From Volvariella volvacea V23 (Eukaryota > Basidiomycota > Agaricomycetes > Agaricales > Pluteaceae): 64,000 nucleotides of DNA. Every line of letters begins with the position of its first letter. Within the stretch, counting starts at the first letter, position 1. The translations under genes were made by a program, and so were the position numbers. The stretch covers positions 2,200,269 to 2,264,268 of the forward strand of contig KB722738.1 of NCBI GenBank assembly GCA_000349905.1. Reading direction: 5' to 3'. Shown here one piece after another: positions 9,499-19,110 of this stretch. The notes beneath the pieces were generated by a model. That model searched no databases. It saw only the letters and a program-made list of their open reading frames with translations, and had not been told where the DNA came from.

Positions 9499-11532
9499 AT
9501 GAGTACCTTGGTGGATAGTTATTCTCCCTTGCCACTTCCTGCCATTGTAGACATGGACTCGGAGTCGTCGCTCTCGACCCAATCTCAATCGTCTGCATCT
9601 ACATCATCCGCTAATTCACCACGACCTCCTACACCTCCTCTCTCTACATCTAATAACGCCCCATCGGGATCCTCACACCCTACGACCGCCGAACAGCCAT
9701 CAATCCAGCCACAAACAGAAAGACAATCACCCGAAGTGATTGACGTCGATTTATTGGATGATGACGAGCTGGGTCTTTTCACTTCCGGACCCACGCACGC
9801 CAACCGTGCTGCGCCTGCTGCCTCCAACCGCCCAGGACAAGGAGGAAGCAGAGGGGAGTCGCCTGAAGTCATTTCTATCTCGGATAGTGATGACGAGCTT
9901 GACAGTCTTTCTCCCGACCATCACGATGCGGGGTTCAGGATAAGGGATCACGTACCGCATAGGGGTGAGTTTATCTGTTCTTTTAGTATCAGCTTCCCTC
10001 GGGTTGACCGTGATGGAAATGGTGATGTAGACAATCGAAGGAATCGCTTAATCTCACCTCCACCGCCACGACCACAATCGACCATTGTGCCCCCTGTCCC
10101 AGCTCTTCCTGGGCCGCTGCCAATCTTTCGCACCCCAAACTTCAACAGACGTCCTGCATCATTCTCACAGCATATTACTCACCCAGGGCCTTCTCATGCG
10201 CCACTCCATACGCCACCTGATGGCCCAATTCGCCCAATTGACGAACCCTTCGCCTTTGAAGCCAGTCTCCAGGGCCGACCGCCACCAAGGAGGGTAGGAA
10301 ACGAAGTTGAGACGATGACGGTGCCACTCCCCCGACCTGCCGGTTCCTCTTCGTCAGCTGCGGCCGGGCCCTCGTCTGCCCCGCCCTCCCACCATGTGCC
10401 GTCTATGGGGTTTGGAGGTGCATTACTTACGAATATGCGGAGACTGCCACCGAGAGAAAGGGAACAAGGATCGAGGGACGACTACAACTTTTTATCTCGT
10501 GCTCGGAATTCGACGCAGGACGCGTTGGCGAGGTTGTATAACGCTGCTATGGCTCCTGGGACGATGAGGGTGTGGGGTCTGGAGACTTTTATCTTTGGTG
10601 ATCGGGATAGTCCGGATAGCGGTGTCATTGGGATACGGCCGCTGAATTTCGAGGGTGGTATGGCCAATGCTCCTTTTGTACCCAATGGGATAGGCGGGTG
10701 GAGGAGAAAGGAGGATGTGCAGTATCAATCGACGTATACCCATCCCGATCCAGCAGATGCTGGATATACGTATGATTTTATGCCTGCTAGCCCTACGTCT
10801 TCGTCTCCAAAGTGGAAGGGAAAGGCCAAGGTGCAGCCGGAGGTGATCGTCATCGAAGATTCGGATGAGGAGGGTGGGATTGACTCTCCAGGTGCTGGGC
10901 CAAGTAAACCGCGGGATGCAGCAGCCAGCAAAGCGGAGTCGGCTGAGCCTTCGAGCCCTCCTAAAGTCACGAACGTTCTCGTCTGCGCGTCGTGCTCAGA
11001 CAGCCTCGTGCTCAACCCTGGTGCTTCTGGAGACCCGGCGGAGGAGAACGCGAAGCGGATTTGGGGGCTGCGGTGTGGGCATTTGATCGATGGCAAGTGC
11101 TTGAACAAGCTTGCGAGGGTTGTTGAGCTCCCGTTGTTGAATGGCGATGCTGCTGCTGTCGCCGGTGTGGATGGGAGTGGGGCAGAGCCTGGCGCTGAGA
11201 CGGGCAAGGCGAAGGGGAAGGGGAGAGCGAAGGGGAAAGGGAAGGGCAAGATGGTCATGGTTAGCGTGGATATCCCCGTTGCTTCAGCCCCGGTTGTGCG
11301 CTCGGGTACCAGTGCGAGTGCGAGTGCGAGTGCTAGCGCTAGCACGGATGGGGGAGAAGGAGGGACCTCGGCGAAGAAAATAAAGAGGAGGAAAGGACGA
11401 CCACCAAGAGTCGAGGCAGAGTGGACGTGGGAGTGTCCCGTCGAGAGCTGTAAACGGGCGCATACGAGTCTGAAGCTTGGCGGTGTTTGGGAGCAGGATA
11501 AGGATAAGGGGGCTATTCAGCTATTTGTATGA
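9499..11532 (+). CDS. RING-like protein with three SUMO-interacting motifs (candidate SUMO-targeted ubiquitin ligase)
   Basis: Essentially one open frame, 677 residues from the first ATG (9499); an ATG at 9553 is an alternative start. Three hydrophobic-acidic motifs typical of SUMO-interacting motifs are visible: EVIDVDLLDDDE (about 9733), EVISISDSDDE (about 9865) and EVIVIEDSDEE (about 10839). Near the C-terminus are CASC (10984), CGHLIDGKC (about 11073) and, after a roughly 100-residue Ala/Gly/Lys-rich insert, WECPVESC (about 11427): an atypical, split RING-like zinc site with one expected ligand unclear. Tandem SIMs plus a RING are the plan of Slx5/Rfp-type ligases that ubiquitinate SUMOylated nuclear proteins. 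Assignment to that class is inference. Bases 9965-10030 (66 nt, GTGAGT...TAG, stop-free, multiple of three) are probably an intron, which would leave 655 residues. Confidence 0.72.
   Translation: MSTLVDSYSPLPLPAIVDMDSESSLSTQSQSSASTSSANSPRPPTPPLSTSNNAPSGSSHPTTAEQPSIQPQTERQSPEVIDVDLLDDDELGLFTSGPTHANRAAPAASNRPGQGGSRGESPEVISISDSDDELDSLSPDHHDAGFRIRDHVPHRGEFICSFSISFPRVDRDGNGDVDNRRNRLISPPPPRPQSTIVPPVPALPGPLPIFRTPNFNRRPASFSQHITHPGPSHAPLHTPPDGPIRPIDEPFAFEASLQGRPPPRRVGNEVETMTVPLPRPAGSSSSAAAGPSSAPPSHHVPSMGFGGALLTNMRRLPPREREQGSRDDYNFLSRARNSTQDALARLYNAAMAPGTMRVWGLETFIFGDRDSPDSGVIGIRPLNFEGGMANAPFVPNGIGGWRRKEDVQYQSTYTHPDPADAGYTYDFMPASPTSSSPKWKGKAKVQPEVIVIEDSDEEGGIDSPGAGPSKPRDAAASKAESAEPSSPPKVTNVLVCASCSDSLVLNPGASGDPAEENAKRIWGLRCGHLIDGKCLNKLARVVELPLLNGDAAAVAGVDGSGAEPGAETGKAKGKGRAKGKGKGKMVMVSVDIPVASAPVVRSGTSASASASASASTDGGEGGTSAKKIKRRKGRPPRVEAEWTWECPVESCKRAHTSLKLGGVWEQDKDKGAIQLFV
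11309..11344 (+). repeat. Short (GCGAGT)n-type microsatellite inside the RING-like gene
   Basis: About six copies of a GCGAGT/GCTAGC-like hexamer encode an alternating Ser-Ala tract in the insert between the two halves of the zinc-binding region. Such tracts often vary in length between strains. Confidence 0.6.
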
Positions 11533-12296
11533 TCGTCCGTCCCCTTTGGGGATTATTTTTTTCTTTTCTAATTTTATTTCGGCCGAGTGGGCGGTGGCCA
11601 TGGGTGCCGTTAATATTCAAGTTGACTGGCTGCCTATACCTTGGTGTTGATGGTGTTTATGCGCATATGGTTTGTGTTTGGCTTATCAAGTTATGGGGCG
11701 TCGATTATGAACGCAAGTTGCTATCGTGGCCACCATATTAAGTGTCTTGTTCTTTTCCACTAAGAGGATATTGATTCGTTGTGTTCAGCTTGTGAGAGAC
11801 GTGCCGCGCGTGTGTATGAATCTCAAGGACCACGTCCATCTCTAGCTGGAGTTGCTCAAGCTTTCTTTCTATCAATAATGTGCTTAGCATGCTCGCAGGC
11901 TACCTAGAACCACTCGCACACTCATGGGTCTTTTCCGGTCCAATATCCGATCCATGTACAGGTGGCACTAGCACATCTGCTGTGCGCTTTTTGACACTTC
12001 TACGCGGGAATTCCATGCAAGATCATCCAACCCGGGCATCCCTCACGCGCATACTGCTGTTGCTATCACGCACCACGCATGAGTCGTGCCGCTGAGTGCC
12101 CGAGGGGATCCTTATGCATGTGCTGTGCATACGTTGTCCTTCTCAGTACGGTGTATAGCATATATGCGCGTCGTGGGGGCTCACTTCCGGGCAACACCAG
12201 TGGGGTTTGCAGGGGATCCCATCTGGAATGTGGGGTACCAGGGATGGACGATGCTATGGTCGAGCTGATGGTTCTACGGGTGACTTGAGAATCTTG
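11533..12296. other. Intergenic, no gene seen
   Basis: T-rich 3' flank of the RING-like gene followed by sequence with no supported coding frame. The duplicated segment of the SDR array begins near 12.3 kb. Confidence 0.6.
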
Positions 12297-12950
12297 ACGC
12301 TTGAAACCCGATGGGTGTTGATCTTGGAGTGATTCGATGGGAGGCGTCGTGGCTGATGATGGACTTTGAATTCCTGCCTTTGAGGCTCTCCTGGATCGTT
12401 TTCAGTTCGAGGTGACAAGACTCTGCGATCGATTTACGCTGTTAGGACCTCGGATTTTTGCCATTGTCCTTCTGCCTTACTCGGGTGTACGTATTATAGA
12501 AGAACTACGTTTACTTCCACTTTTGTCGATCGCACTCATCGACTTGCATCATCCCTTCAAGCAAACCCCAAGACAAACGTGCAAAATACCACTGTAGAAG
12601 ATATGTGTTAATTCCTGGTCAAGTTTCGATATATGGCACCTACGTGGCTGCTCACCAAGCAAGCAACAGGTCGAAAACCTAAACGTAAGCAGTTTGTCGT
12701 GCTACGGTAATATTCTAGCTGACTAACCTTTCGCTCGGGAAGGCTTTAATCGAAGCACCAGCATCGCATGTTTGTACCGGTGCCAGCTCACTGACGTGCA
12801 AGTTGTTTCCGCTTAAAGCAGGAATTCGGTCAATGGTAACCATAACTGGGCACGTTCACCCTCAAGCTGATTTCACGTCTCGTCGTACACTATTGCCTCC
12901 TTTAGCGGACTCGTTTTGTGGTCTTTGTGGACTTAGGAGGTAAAATATTA

Positions 12951-12969
12951 TGCCCGAGGGGTGCCCGAG
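12951..12969 (+). promoter_or_regulatory. Shared upstream element of the SDR array, copy A
   Basis: TGCCCGAG occurs twice (12951-12958 and 12962-12969), just after GTGGACTTAGG and about 250 bp before the ATG of copy A. The same arrangement precedes copies B, C and D. A TTAAAAT stretch at 13129-13135 occupies the TATA position but differs from the TTTAAATA of B and C. Confidence 0.45.
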
Positions 12970-13208
12970 CCCCCTTCTATACAATGCTGGCGTCGCCGAA
13001 GCGGTAATAAGAGAAAAACCATGCTTGGTCTATTTGTGATTTGTAATCCTAGAAGAGACTCTGCCTAGCAGGATGAAATGGCCAATGAGCGAGCGGAGAA
13101 TTTTCAGGATGGTTAGGAGGGGGTTTGGTTAAAATGGACACACCTGTCCCCCACACCTTCCCAAGTTCAGTTTCAAACTTCATACACTCGGCAATTTACT
13201 TGCAAAAA

Positions 13209-14843
13209 ATGTCTACAGCTCGCAGGCTCATCCTTGTACGCACCATTGGTGGCTCCTTTCTATTGTAACCAAATACATCACTGACATGCTCTGTCAATCT
13301 TCATCTACCCGGCCTCACCGCTCGGCTGAAGGTTACGGGAGTTACAGGCTTCCTTGGATCCCACGTCGCTGTTGCGCTCCTCAAAGCTGGATACGCTGTG
13401 CGAGGGCAAAGCCAATTCATCACGCCACTCCAATGAATTTTACTCAATAATAATTGCACTGACAGGACCGTTCGTGGATCCCGCCTCGAATACCTCCGAG
13501 AAAAATTGGGAACGAATTATCCACTTCTCGAGCTCGTCCAAGTCGACGACCTGGCTGTTGGTGATTTCACTGAAGTTTTACAAGGCGCGCATTAGGTGCC
13601 TTTTTGATACGTCTTACTAGCTAACCATGATCGGCGTGAAGGTGTTGGTGGCGTGATCCACGTCGCTTCTCCTATGCCGGGTACAGAAGGCCCTGAAGTT
13701 ACTCTCAAGGTAAGGTTTTGCCTGGTAATGATGTGTTGTGGCAATCTGAGGGTTGTCGCTTTTTAACAGGCCGCACTCGAAGGTACCCTCAATGTTCTCC
13801 GTCAAGCAACCGAAGCGGGTGTTAAGAAAGTTGTCGTTACTGGGACTCAAGGCGCTGCCTATGGTCGTGAGCTGTATCGTGTTTAGCTTGATCCCCGAGA
13901 GCCATAATACATACCGGCATACATGGCCAAGGCTACAGACCTATCTGGGAGGACCTTTACCGAATCTGGTAAGCGGGTTTTTCCAGCCTCTTTGCTGATG
14001 TGCAATTAATGCACCTCCCTCCTCTCCCATGTAAAGACTGGGGAGAGGCCACAAAGGATGAATTCCTCTCTGGGGTCTACTCGCATGACCCAATGAAGTT
14101 CTACCTTGCGTCAAAAGTGCTCGCCGAGAAAGCTACTTGGGAATTTGCCGAACAGAACCCTGAACTTGACCTCGCAGTCAGTAAGTAATCACTCCAACTT
14201 CGAATTCATGACGTGTACTCAGAAATTCATCCGCTGCTGCAGTCAACCCTCCATTCTTATTTGGTCCATATGTCCCTCATTTCCCTGTACCTGCAAGTCT
14301 CGGACCAAACGGATGGATCTATTCCCTCCTTCAAGGCACACNNNNNNNNNNNNNNNNNNNNNNNNNNNNNNNNNNNNNNNNNNNNNNNNNNNNNNNNNNN
14401 NNNNNNNNNNNNNNNNNNNNNNNNNNNNNNNNNNNNNNNNNGGATATCCGGGATTGCGCACGCGCACATGTCGCCGCACTTGAGCTCTCTCTTTTAGACA
14501 CACCGAAATATGTTGCGAGGGATCGACAATTCCTGCAACAGAAGCGATTCCTTGTTTCGGGTGGGATTTGACGTGGAAAGATGCTGTGGAGTTGCTTCAT
14601 GAAGAGTGCCTTGAGCTCAAGACTAGGATTCCAAAGAAAGAGGTATATGAGGGTGTTGATGTACAACGTGCGATGATTATTACGATTGATGCCACCCGAG
14701 CTAAGAGGGTGTTGGGCTTCAAGAGTGAGGACGGGAAAGCGAAGTGGATTGGTTGGGACAAGTGCTTGTTGTACACCATTGCCTCGTTCTTAGAGGTGGA
14801 GAAGCATCAGGTCCTGACTCCCGATGAAAGCGTTGTGTTGTGA
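13209..14843 (+). pseudogene. SDR copy A, decayed NAD(P)-dependent reductase
   Basis: Close relative of copy B that begins MSTARRLIL and keeps VTGVTGFLGSH, YLASK and WEFAEQNPELDL. Several lesions argue against function: two intron donors read GC instead of GT (13406-13407 and 13585-13586, with otherwise poor donor consensus); the acceptor AG before the sixth exon is missing near 13926, where B has CACAG; and a one-base deletion at about 14561-14571 shifts the frame just before the TWKDAVELLHEE block. A 100-N gap removes part of the last exon. The remaining 3' frame (14568-14843) would still read to a stop similar to that of B. I infer a pseudogene; one or more of the differences could be assembly error, given the adjacent gap. 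Confidence 0.8.
14342..14441. other. Assembly gap (100 N)
   Basis: Exactly 100 N inside the last exon of SDR copy A. The round size suggests a placeholder of unknown true length. Given the near-identical neighbour copy, mis-joining or collapse of the tandem repeat is possible. Confidence 0.99.
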
Positions 14844-16335
14844 TTCCTTGTATGTTTTTGCTTGAGAGTTTGGTTTTATCGAGACACGACGAATTTTTCT
14901 GGCTGCCAGATTTGTTTGAGAAGTGAGTCAGAGCAGCACCCTTTGGGGAGCCTGTTACCTTTCATGTCCACTACAGAACCCTCTTGGTTTTTACTAGGCC
15001 ACGCAGCCTCGGTTCTAAGGTTGCCGGCCTTTGTCGTGCAACTGACAAGTAGGTCAAGTCCGTTTTTGCACTATCCTGATGCTCGTCGTTTAAGGGGTAC
15101 ATTGTTCGTGTTGCTCTAAATATCAGCCCTTTGACTCACTTCAACTCTTACGGAGAAAATACAACGAAGGGACTGAGCCTCTGGCCCTCTCCTTACCCGC
15201 TAGCCGAGTTTGAGCCAATCGCAACGCCATCAAGGAACCACAGCACTGCACACCGCTCTACCCCTTAACATTTACATTTTAATCTCCGATGCAAAAATTA
15301 GGCCTCGATAAGTGGCTTGTTTATTTACTAAAAATAAGCCTAGTGGAAAATCACCCTCATATAGAATATCAACCCACAAAATTGCTTGGCCTGGTTACTC
15401 GATGCGCGGATAGCACTCTGCACCGGAATAAGAAATAAAGTACGAAAATTCAAGTCATTCTTCGCTGATGGCGTCCCAGTGGACCTCCAGTTAGTCTCGC
15501 TCACGGATAGAGTAAGTGAGGGCCCGTGGTTTCAACTCAGTTGAGCACGATCCTCATATCCTCACTCTCTCGAAGTCCAAATCTGGTCACTGTTGACCCC
15601 GACTCAATTCATTCCTTCGCACCCTCAGAGACTTATTTCAGGGCTCGGAGTCCTGATGCTTAAAAACTTGATAGGTGTTGTTCTTAGAATGACCTAATTG
15701 AAGGCATCGTGGCCGATGATTTGCTTTGAATCCCCGCCTTTGACTATCAATTCGAGGTGACAAGACTTTGGGATGAATGTGGGCTGTAAAAGATCGTTTG
15801 TGCAACATTGATAGCGTCTACTTAGTCGCAATTCCGGGGCCTCAAATTTTGTCATTGCCCTACCACCCTTACTCGGGTGTACGTGACATAGATGAATTGC
15901 GTCTGTTCTCCGCTTTTTCTGGTAGCTCTCATCGACTTCTGTATTGCACCATCCCTACAAGCAGCTCCTAACATGCAGAATGCCACTGCATGGGGTATGC
16001 GTTGGCTTTTGGCCAAATTTTGAAAGATGGTGCATACGTGGCTGCTCACCAAGCAAAAACCCAGTAAGCAATTCGTCATGCTACAGTGACGTTCTAGCTG
16101 ACTAACTTATCAGTCAGAGATGCTTCCATGGAAGCACTAACACCGTAGTATTTGTACTAGCGTCAGCTCAGTGGTTCGCAATACAGCATCTACCTGTCGT
16201 GTTGGCTTAAAGCCAGACTTTGCTCAATGGTGATGTTAGCTGAGTATGTTCAACCTCAAACTAATTTCATGCCTCGTAGTATGCTCTAGCTTCCTTCAAC
16301 GGCCTTGCTCTGTAGTCTAGTTGCGGATTTAGCCA
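14844..16335. other. Intergenic between SDR copies A and B
   Basis: Contains the 3' flank of copy A and the duplicated upstream region of copy B. No independent gene is seen. Parts match 11.9-12.9 kb and 18.5-18.8 kb as described for the segmental duplication. Confidence 0.6.
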
Positions 16336-16354
16336 TGCCCGAGGCGTGCCCGAA
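16336..16354 (+). promoter_or_regulatory. Shared upstream element of the SDR array, copy B
   Basis: TGCCCGAG at 16336-16343 and TGCCCGAA at 16347-16354, after GCGGATTTAG, about 240 bp before the ATG. A TTTAAATA element at 16506-16513 lies 70 bp before the ATG and probably serves as the TATA box. Confidence 0.45.
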
Positions 16355-16575
16355 CCCCCCTGTCTATACAACGCTAGATCTGCCGAAGCCCTTACAAGGA
16401 AAAAAAACGCTTGGTCTGTTTGTGGTTTGTAATCCTAGTAGAAACTAGTGGGAAGTAGCAATTAATAGGCGAGCAGAGGATTATCAGGATGGCTGGGATG
16501 TTTGGTTTAAATAGACACACCTTGCTCGACCTCCTCCCCAACTTCAATCGTACACTCAGCAATTCGCTCGCAGAA

Positions 16576-18142
16576 ATGACTACACCTCGTCAGCTCATCC
16601 TTGTGCGTATGGCTAGTGTCCTCCCGTCTATTGACAAAAAATTCGCCGCTGACGCGCTCTGCCAATCTTCTGCCCGCTCCCGACCGCCTGGCTGAAGGTT
16701 ACGGGGGTCACAGGTTTCCTTGGATCTCACGTCGTCTTCGCGCTCCTCAAAGCTGGATACGCTGTGAGAGGGTATGTTCATTTTTACCGCACCACTTGAG
16801 TGAATTGTGCTCAACGATGGGCGCAACTACAGCATCGTTCGTGGATCCCGCCTTAAGTCCCTCCGAGAAAAATTAGGAGAAAATTACCCGCTTTTCGAGC
16901 TCGTTCAAGTCGACGACCTGGCTGGTGGTGACTTCACTGAAGCTTTACGAGGTGCGCGTTAGAGTGCACTTCTAATATGCCTGGCTAGCTAACCATGATT
17001 GGCGTCCTGAAGGTGTCGATGGCGTGGTCCACGTCGCTTCTCCTATGCCGGGTACAGGAAGTCCTGAAGTCACTCTCAACGTGTGTTTTGTTTGGTAATA
17101 ATGTGCTGTGTTAAATTGATAGTTGTTGCTTTTGAAAGGTCGCACTTGAAGGTACCCTCAATATTCTCCGTCAAGCAACCAAAGCGGGTGTTAAGAAGGC
17201 TGTCGTTACTGGAACACATGGTGCTAACTATGGTCGTGAGTTATCTCCTATGTGACCCGATCTCTGAGAGCCGCAATACCTACCGACATCCACAGCCAGG
17301 GCTACAGACGTGACTGGGAGGACCTTTACCGAAGCTGGTGAGCTGGTTTTCTCATCCTGCTTGCTGATACGGGATTAATGCACTTCCAAAACGTGAAGAC
17401 TGGGGAGAGACTACAAAAGAAGAAGTCCTTTCTGGAGTCTATTCGCACGACCCACTGAAGATCTACATCGCGACTAAAGTGCTCGCCGAGAAAGCTACTT
17501 GGGAATTTGCCGAACAGAACCCTGAACTTGACCTCGCAGTCAGTAAGTAATCACTCCAACTTCGAATTCATGCCGTGTACTCACAAACCCAACCCATCCG
17601 CTGCTGCAGTCAACCCTCCATTCTTATTCGGTCCATACGTCCCTCATTTCCCCGTACCCGCAAGCCTCGGGCCCAACGGATGGATCTATTCCCTCCTTCA
17701 AGACAAACCACCCAACCCACTCTCTCCCGTTTTTGTGGATGTCCGGGATTGTGCACGCGCACATATCGCTGCACTTGAGCTCCCTCCTTTGGAAATACCT
17801 AAAGATGTTGCGAGGGATCAACAATTCCTGCAACAGAAGCGATTTCTTGTTTCGGGTGGAGTTTTGACGTGGAAAGATTCTGTAGAGTTGCTTCATGAAG
17901 AGCGTCCTGAGCTCAAGGATAGGATTCCGAAGAAAGAGGTATATGAAGGTGTTGATGTACAACGTGCGATGAATATCAAAATTGTTGCTACCCGAGCTGA
18001 GAGGGTATTGGGATTTGGGAAGGAAGATGGGAAAACGGGGTGGATTGATTGGAAGAAGTGTTTGTTGGACACTGTTGACTCCTTCTTAGAGGTGGAGAAG
18101 CATCAGGACCTGAATTTAGACGAAAGTCCTAGTACATTGTAG
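16576..18142 (+). CDS. Extended SDR / NAD(P)-dependent reductase, copy B
   Basis: Eight exons (16576-16602, 16698-16771, 16833-16951, 17013-17080, 17139-17235, 17296-17337, 17399-17542, 17610-18142) encode 367 residues. Visible are the Rossmann motif VTGVTGFLGSH (about 10-20), VQVDD, HVASPMPG, the catalytic YIATK (YxxxK), INPPFLFGPY and the late FVDVRDCARAH block that closes the substrate pocket in extended SDRs. The family (dihydroflavonol-4-reductase, cinnamoyl-CoA reductase, Gre2-like aldehyde/ketone reductases) acts in the cytosol with NADPH. The substrate is unknown. Where these enzymes usually have a serine in T-S-S, this copy has Thr (TGTHG), as does pseudogene A; Thr can sometimes substitute. 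All splice sites are canonical. The start is fixed by the short first exon shared with the other copies. Confidence 0.9.
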
Positions 18143-18825
18143 ATGGTTGCTCGAGAATGTGGTGCTATAGAGATGTGATTAATTCGTCTATACATGCCAA
18201 GTCTCGTGTGTGCACGTATGAACCTATATCTTGCAATAAAATTTTGGAAGGTGAGTCCGAGCAATACTCTTTCAGGGAAAGCGGGCATCGCCATTCCTCA
18301 GTCCTGGAGCCCCGACTCTGCGGTTGCCGGCCTTTGTTCTTTCCTCCCAACACGTGGTTGACAAGCAAATCAATTCCTTTTTTGGCTTCTGCTTGTTGGC
18401 TCATCGTTCGTGTCGCTCCGAGTACCAGCGGCTTTGACTGACTTCAACTCTTCTGGAGAGAATAAAGCGATGGTATTGTGCTTGTGTCACCCTCTCTTAA
18501 CCTGGTAGCCAAGTTGTAATGCTAGGGTGTAACCATTCCGAGTCTACACTAGAACGAGCAACGGGTCGAGCACTTTGCCGGTGGCGTCCAGCTGACCTCC
18601 CGTTCTGTCTCACTCAAGGATAGGGAAAGTGAGGGTCCATGGTGTCACCTCAGTTGAGCGCGATTCTCATGTCTTCACTCCCTCGAAATCCAAATCTGGT
18701 CGCTATTAACCCCGATTCAATTCACTCATTTGCGCCCTTCGATGCTTACTTCAGGGCTCTGTGCCCTGTGACATACCTTAATACATGCCCTGCAGTACAG
18801 CTGTGGACTTAGGGCGCGATAATCA
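18143..18825. other. Intergenic between SDR copies B and C
   Basis: 3' flank of copy B, then sequence matching 15460-15640 downstream of copy A. No coding frame is supported. Confidence 0.6.
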
Positions 18826-18833
18826 TGCCCGAG
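18826..18833 (+). promoter_or_regulatory. Shared upstream element of the SDR array, copy C
   Basis: TGCCCGAG preceded by TGTGGACTTAGGG, about 285 bp before the ATG of copy C. A TTTAAATA element at 19013-19020 lies 98 bp upstream of the ATG. Confidence 0.45.
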
Positions 18834-19110
18834 CCGGACCCAGAACCCTTTGATTACACAACGATTGCTGAAGCGAGCCTGCAACGCTCGTTCCGGTCCG
18901 TAGGTTTGTAATTGCTGAAGAGTACTGGTATCGGTAACGTTGAACGATGAAAAGCCGTGCTGAGGAGTATAGCAAATCTCATAAGGGCAGAAGGGAAGGG
19001 GGTTCAAATTGGTTTAAATACTGGGGGTCGTCGAGTCTATGTGGACTGCACAACCCAACTTTGACTCACACTCAATTTCTCCAACTTTATATACTTATTA
19101 ACAAGGAGAC

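Larger units (their letters stand above)
12297..15660. repeat. Tandem segmental duplication, unit 1 (contains SDR copy A)
   Basis: Sequence from about 12.3 kb recurs from about 15.66 kb at an offset of roughly 3,365 bp. Matching landmarks are TTCGAGGTGACAAGACT (about 12410 and 15751), CTTACTCGGGTGTACGT (about 12475 and 15868), the promoter and the SDR gene. Sequence 3' of the gene (about 15460-15640) also recurs at about 18570-18760. Upstream of the gene, non-coding parts without a match to copies C or D hold no other gene that I can see. Confidence 0.75.
15661..18780. repeat. Tandem segmental duplication, unit 2 (contains SDR copy B)
   Basis: Second unit of the duplication. Gene, promoter and both flanks are recognisably copied from, or ancestral to, unit 1. 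The two coding regions are clearly much closer to each other than to copies C and D, for example the shared LLKAGYAVRG, EKATWEFAEQNPELDLAV and KKEVYEGVDVQRAM. Confidence 0.75.

Noticed and set aside
10725..11345. 206-codon minus-strand frame
   Set aside because: Antisense shadow of the Ala/Gly/Lys-rich part of the RING-like gene.
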